Positions 14,901-20,900 of a stretch of DNA of 64,000 bases are shown piece after piece. The position numbers and the translations under genes were made by a program. Source of the DNA: Maniola hyperantus. Its lineage: Eukaryota > Arthropoda > Insecta > Lepidoptera > Nymphalidae. The notes under the pieces are model-generated. The model made no database searches. It saw only the letters and a list, made by a program, of their open reading frames with translations, and was not told the origin of the DNA. The stretch lies in assembly GCF_902806685.2 (NCBI RefSeq), contig NC_048560.1, forward strand, positions 1,466,492 to 1,530,491, given 5' to 3'. The stretch's first letter is position 1; each line of letters starts with the position of its first letter.

Positions 14901-17900
14901 TCAGAAATCTCGGAGATTTCTGTGTACATAGGTAGAAAAACACAACTCCTTTTTTAAAAGTCGGTTAAAAAAGTATCCTTTGTTAATTCTCTACTTGTCT
15001 GTAAAAGTCCCGTCAAAATAGGTTCTGCCGTTCCGAAGATTAGCCCGTTCAAACTTCAAACAGACAGACAGACAGACAGTTTTTAAAAACATTTGATTCA
15101 GCTGTTATGGTACAGTTCAAATAACAATATTATGAGCTTGCGGTAGTTATTTCGAAATTACAGACAGACACTTCATAGAAGTATGGATTTCTATAATATA
15201 ATATAAGTACGAGTTGTTTATACACGCTGAGGTAGTAGTTACCTAATAGGTATGTAATGATTTTATAGTATTCATCAAAAGATAAGTAGTTAATCATTAT
15301 CATTCAAAAAAAATTTAAAATATCTATTTCAGTAGGTAAAACAATTTCACATAGTGCGTAGTAATTGGGACCATCCCAGTAAGTGTTTTAGTATTGCTAC
15401 GAGTACTCGTGGCAGGCGACCCCGCTCTTCTATAAAATCTTATACAATAATAATTGAAATAAGTAGTTCCTTCATAAATCATATATTTACAAAAATTCAT
15501 CGGTGACATCTGTCCAACTATCTGTGTGCCATCATCAATATATCCGGACGCTAGTGTGAGCGCATGCACTCGCTACACTGCTCATCACTGAGTCTATTTC
15601 TTTCTATCACAATGTTAGGTGAAATAGCATACAGGTTACCCACGTGGGCCGAGCAGTTCGGACGTGCATCCAGCGTCACCTTAAGTAGGCCCTGTCCAGA
15701 CATCAGTGGGAGGAGAGAGCACAGGATGTGAGTATATTAGGATTTCTCTAGTACATCTTTTAGAGTCCCACAAGGCAGCACCTGATGTCTCACACTCTTT
15801 TTGCTTTATATTAATGAACTATGCAATTATACTGACCTCGTATATGAGCCAGTGAGGAAAGCCGCTGTTAAGTAGGCCCTGTCCGGACATCAGTTGGAGG
15901 AGAGGGCACAGAATGTGAGTATATTAGGACTCCTCTAGTACATCTTTTAGAGTCCCACAAGGCAGCACCTGAGGTCTCACACTCTTTTTGCTTTATATTA
16001 ATGAACTATGCAATTATACTGACCCCGTATATGAGCCAGTGAGGAAAGCCGCTGTTAAGTAGGCCCTGTCCGGACATCAGTTGGAGGAGAGGGCACAGAA
16101 TGTGAGTATATTAGGATTTCTCTAGTACATCTTTTGGAGTCCCACAAGGCAGCACCTGAGGTCTCACACTCTTCATACTTTATATCAATGGCAGGTCCCT
16201 AGTTGGGTATAAAGGGGTTAGTAAAATCTGCCTGTTTCATATTTTACAGGTCCTACGCGTATTACAAGTGAACGCGTTACAAGACCGTTGCGTCCGCTCG
16301 CGCGCCGAGTGGGACGCGGCGGTCGCGCTAATGGACACAGCGCTCCGGGAACGGTTGCAAGCAGTGGAAACTGATTTAAAGACGCTTACAGGTGACATCC
16401 ATACTTATATAGAATAGAATAGAATAGAATAGAATGTTTTTTTATTCATGTAAACTTTTTACAGTACGCGGCAGAAAATAATGTACATCGACCTTTAGAA
16501 AGAAGTAGCGGTTTTGTAGAGCATTGTCTCTGACGTTGAGACCGACAAAACGTCACATAGGTATGAGCGACAGAGACAACGGTCCGACCAACCTCCCAAA
16601 TAGGAGGCGGTTGTCTTAATTTTTAATTTAGAGCCTCAATAGCTCAACCGGTAAAGGAGTGGACTGAAAACCGAAAGGCCGACGGTTCAAACCCCGCCCG
16701 TTGCACTATTGTCGTACCTACTCCTAGCACAAGCCTGACGCTTTAGTTGAGAGGAAAAGGGAATATTAGTCATTTAACAAGGCTAATATTCTTTAAAAAA
16801 AAATCTTAATCACTAGGCTTTCATCTATACTATCTATACTAATACTAATATTATAAAGAAGTAATGTTTTAAGTTCGTTTGTAGGAGGTAATCTCTGGAA
16901 CTACTGAACCGATTTTGAAAAAAAAAATACCAGTAGTAATCAACATTATTTTTGAGTGACATAGGCTATATTTTATTTTTTTTAAAATTAGAGATCTTTA
17001 CGAAAATTGTAATAATGTGACAAAAATCGTTTCATCTGTGAGCTTCCGTGGCGTGCGCTGCGTAAATAGTTAAATGCGCAGTATGCGTAGATAGATATAT
17101 CTATCTTTTACGGTAGACTCACAATAACCATTTTTATGATTTTGAAATGTGATCTAAAACAAAGCTTTACTTTTGAAGGTGTTTTTTACTATTATAGTAT
17201 TAATCCTTGTCAAAATAAAATTGTTCGACGTCTCAAGTGTTTAATTTAGACTATAATTGCCTTTTGTATCAATTCATTTAGAATAATATCTTAGGAGATA
17301 TCACGAAATTAAAATAATGGCAACGGCTGCGGCAGTCCGGCAGGGACAGGAGTGTAGAAGGCGGGTAGAAAAGCGCGAGGGGCGCAACGGGTTGACAACG
17401 GTGATTTTGTGCGTGGATATAGTTAAAGACCTGGAGAGTGACATACTACTTTTATACCGGAAAATCAAAGAGTACCGACGGGATTTTTAAAAACCTAAAT
17501 CTACGCGGATGAAGTCGCTTATATAGTCAGCTAGTATTACATAATTTTTTTTTGTCAGGTCCCAGCTTTAGGGATCGTTGGCTTCGTTGGCAGTATACCA
17601 GCGAGGAGCAGAGCAGACGGGCTGAGGTTCGTGCGGAGTTGGAGAAGCTCGGCACTAACAGACCTGCGCTCTCATATGACGAGGTAACCATTAAGAGTGA
17701 AGCTACATGATGCGTGGCGTTGGCGGTGCCGTTGCGTCATCTTATATAGAAATCGCTGCACAAGTCCCGCAAATTGCTATTACCCTGGAACCGTGTGTCA
17801 TTAACATCGAAAAGATGTCATTTTGACGTAAGCCGAAATAAAAGTATACCATCAGCTCGAAACTCCAGTCTAGTGTTGACGTCACTAAAATGGCAGCCAC

Positions 17901-20900
17901 GCGCATTAGCATTTTTCGGGACTTATACCATGCCATACGATGCCTTACGACGTCGGGCGGTGCCGCACCGCACGCGCAACGGACTTGGGACCAGAGAGAC
18001 GAGGGGGGAGGGTTTGTGCATTGCAACGCCATACTCTCTGCCGGAGCGGCAACGCAGTGCCCATGTGGCACCGTATACTCAAATCCCACAGTGCAGCGGT
18101 GCGTTGCCGCAACGCACTGGAAACGTATACTGTTGGCTGGATACAAGCGGCGCGCAAGACCCAAGCGTGTGGAAGTCCCTACAAGAGACCTATGTCCAGC
18201 AGTGGACGTCTATCGGTTCACAATAATGATGATTATGTATTTTTGATGATGGTGATGATAGTAATATTTTTTTTGCTTTTTCGATATCATCATGATCAAC
18301 CGATGGCCGGCTCACTACATAGCACGGGTCTCCTCTCAAAATGAGAAGTTTTGGCTATATGTAATGTCTACCATGCTGGCCCAGTGCGGATTGGCAGACT
18401 TCACACGCCTTTGAGAACATTATGGACAACTCTTAGGCATGCAGGTTTTCTCACGATGTTTTCGATACATGAGTCATAGTGTATGTATTGTGTTTTAGAT
18501 AGTGGCCGTGAGAGACAACTTGCGTCGTCGCGGCGTAGAAGTGGACAACGAATACATTCGCGAGACGTGGAGACCCGTCTACCTCAGGTGAGGGATATTA
18601 TTCCATAACAATCGAAGAACATTATATATAACTAGCTTACGCTCGCGACTTCGTCCGCGTGAACTACACAAATTTGAAACCCCTATTTCAGCCCCTTAGG
18701 GGTTGAATTTTCAAAAATCCTTTCTTAGCGGATGCCTACGTCATAATAGCTATCTGCATGCCAAATTTCAGCCCGATCCGTCCAGTAGTTTGAGCTGTGC
18801 GTTGATAGATCAGTCAGTCAGTCAGTCAGTCAGTCACCTTTTCCTTTTATATATATAGAAGATATATGTCAACGGCTTTACTCACGTATTTAGTCGACGT
18901 TAGCCCGACTAGTTTCGAATCCATCCGGGGTCCTTTTGCAAGGGAGTCTGTTCGCGCACGCGTCGCGGTTGTGACTGCGAGCTGCGCGTGCCGCAGCCCG
19001 TAGAGCCCGTTGTGAGATCGTCTCCCGACAGTTCTTGCTGATCTTCATCACTGGAACCGTCACCGTAATCCAGGCAAGCGGAGCTAATAGTGTCCTGTCC
19101 CACGACTGATGCCCTTGTCTTAGCGTCAAAAACGTCGACTAAATACGCGAGTAAAGCCGTTGACAGATATCTAAATATATAAAAGGAAAAGGTGACTGAC
19201 TGACTGACTGACTGACTGACTGACTGACTGATCTATCAACGCAAAGCTCAAACTACTGGACGGATCGGGCTGAAATTTGGCATGCAGATAGCTATTATGA
19301 CGTAGGCATCCACTAAGAACGGATTTTTGAAAATTCAACCCCTAAGGGGGTGAAATAGGGGTTTCAAATTTGTATAGTTCACGCGGACGAAGTCGCGAGC
19401 GTAAGCTAGTTATATATAATCGAAGAACAATCGATTGGGCAAGTGTCACATAGCGCGCGGTTCTGGGACGTATGAATCGAAATCGAATGCAATTGCGCAA
19501 TTGATTTAGATTTTCTATTTATATATACAAATTATTTTTTGTGATTTTGGTTTATCATAAAACTAGCTTATGCTCGCGACTTCGTCCGCGTGGACTACAT
19601 AAATTTCAAACCCCTATTTCACCCCCTTAGGGGTTGAATTTTCAAAATCCTTTCTTAGCAGATGCCTACGTCGTAATAGCTATCTGCATGCCAAATTTCA
19701 ACCCGATCCGTCCAGTAGTTTGAGCTGTGCGTTGATAGATCAGTCAGTCAGTCAGTCACCTTTTGCCTTTTATATATTAAGATAAAGGATTTTTCCCATA
19801 CTTTTGTTTTCTGTAACAAGACTGGGCCCAAAACTGGTCGGTCTCCTTTAAACCCCCGACCTCCGATTAGAAGGCGGACGTCCTAACCACTAGGCTATCA
19901 CAGCTTATCCATACTAATATTATAAATGAAAAAGTGTGTCTGTCTGACTGTCTGTCTGCTAGCTTTTCACGGCTCACCCGTTAAACCGATTTTGATGAAA
20001 TTTGGTACAGAGATAGCTTGCATCCCGGGGAAGGACATAGGACATTTGATCCCGGAAAATCAAAGTTCCCACGGGATTTTTAAAAACCTTCATCCACGCG
20101 TACGAAGTCGTGGGCATCAGCTAGTGTACTATATCTATAATGTGCCTTCTGCTCATATGTAGATTTTGTCCCAATCTATAGCGTCTTTTTCTGTTTATTT
20201 TTCTCCTTATTATAGAGATTGCATTTATACTTGGATACTTATTTATAAATGTTTGTTTTCAGAAACTTCTTGCAGCGTGCGCAGGCGCGCGCCAGAGATT
20301 GTAAGAAGAGCTTCTACTTGTACAGCCAACAGAATGGACAAGAGGTATGCTAATCCCCAATTCAAGAAGAAATCCGAAAGGTCGCCGGTTCGAATCCCAC
20401 CCGTTGCACTATCGTCATACCCACTCCTAGCACAAGCATTACGCTTAATTGGGGGGGGGGGGGGGGGAGGGAATATTAGTCACAAGTAACGTGGCATATT
20501 GGTTATAATATATATGATAGCTGTTGTAAAAATAAAATAAAAATAAAATGTTTATACTAACATAGTTTTTAAGCATTATACTAACAAAATATACTAACAT
20601 AGTTTTTTTAAGCATTATATCTGTACTAACAAAATATGGGTCTCTGTTGCCTTATTAAATAAAGAATTATTATTATTATAACTTATAAGTAACATGGCTA
20701 GTCAGCACCCATATTATAAATGCGAAAGTGTGTTTGTTTGTCTTTCAATCACGTTGCAACAGAGCAACGGATCAACGTAATTTTTGCATGGATATAGTTA
20801 AAGACCTGGAGAGTGACATAGGCTACTTTTTATCCCCGAAAATCATTTTTAAAACTCGAACTCGGAACTCGGTTCCTCGGTTAGGTTTTAAAAAACCTTA

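Larger units (their letters stand above)
6357..15680. mobile_element. 9.3-kb block inserted inside the 187-bp array
   Basis: The array breaks within one unit at TTAAG (6352-6356) and restarts with TTAAG (15681-15685), so about 9.3 kb was inserted with a TTAA or TTAAG duplication. The block begins GCAGCTCAGTTCGG and ends GCGTCACC. I see no matching inverted ends and no transposase. Inside are many later repeats and a possible spliced gene at 13233-14258. It may be one large element or an accumulation of insertions. Confidence 0.5.

Noticed and set aside
17742..18344. Several overlapping frames of 118-150 codons on both strands
   Set aside because: They run across a MITE, a GC-rich repeat and an RTE tail and do not fit any exon of Opa1.
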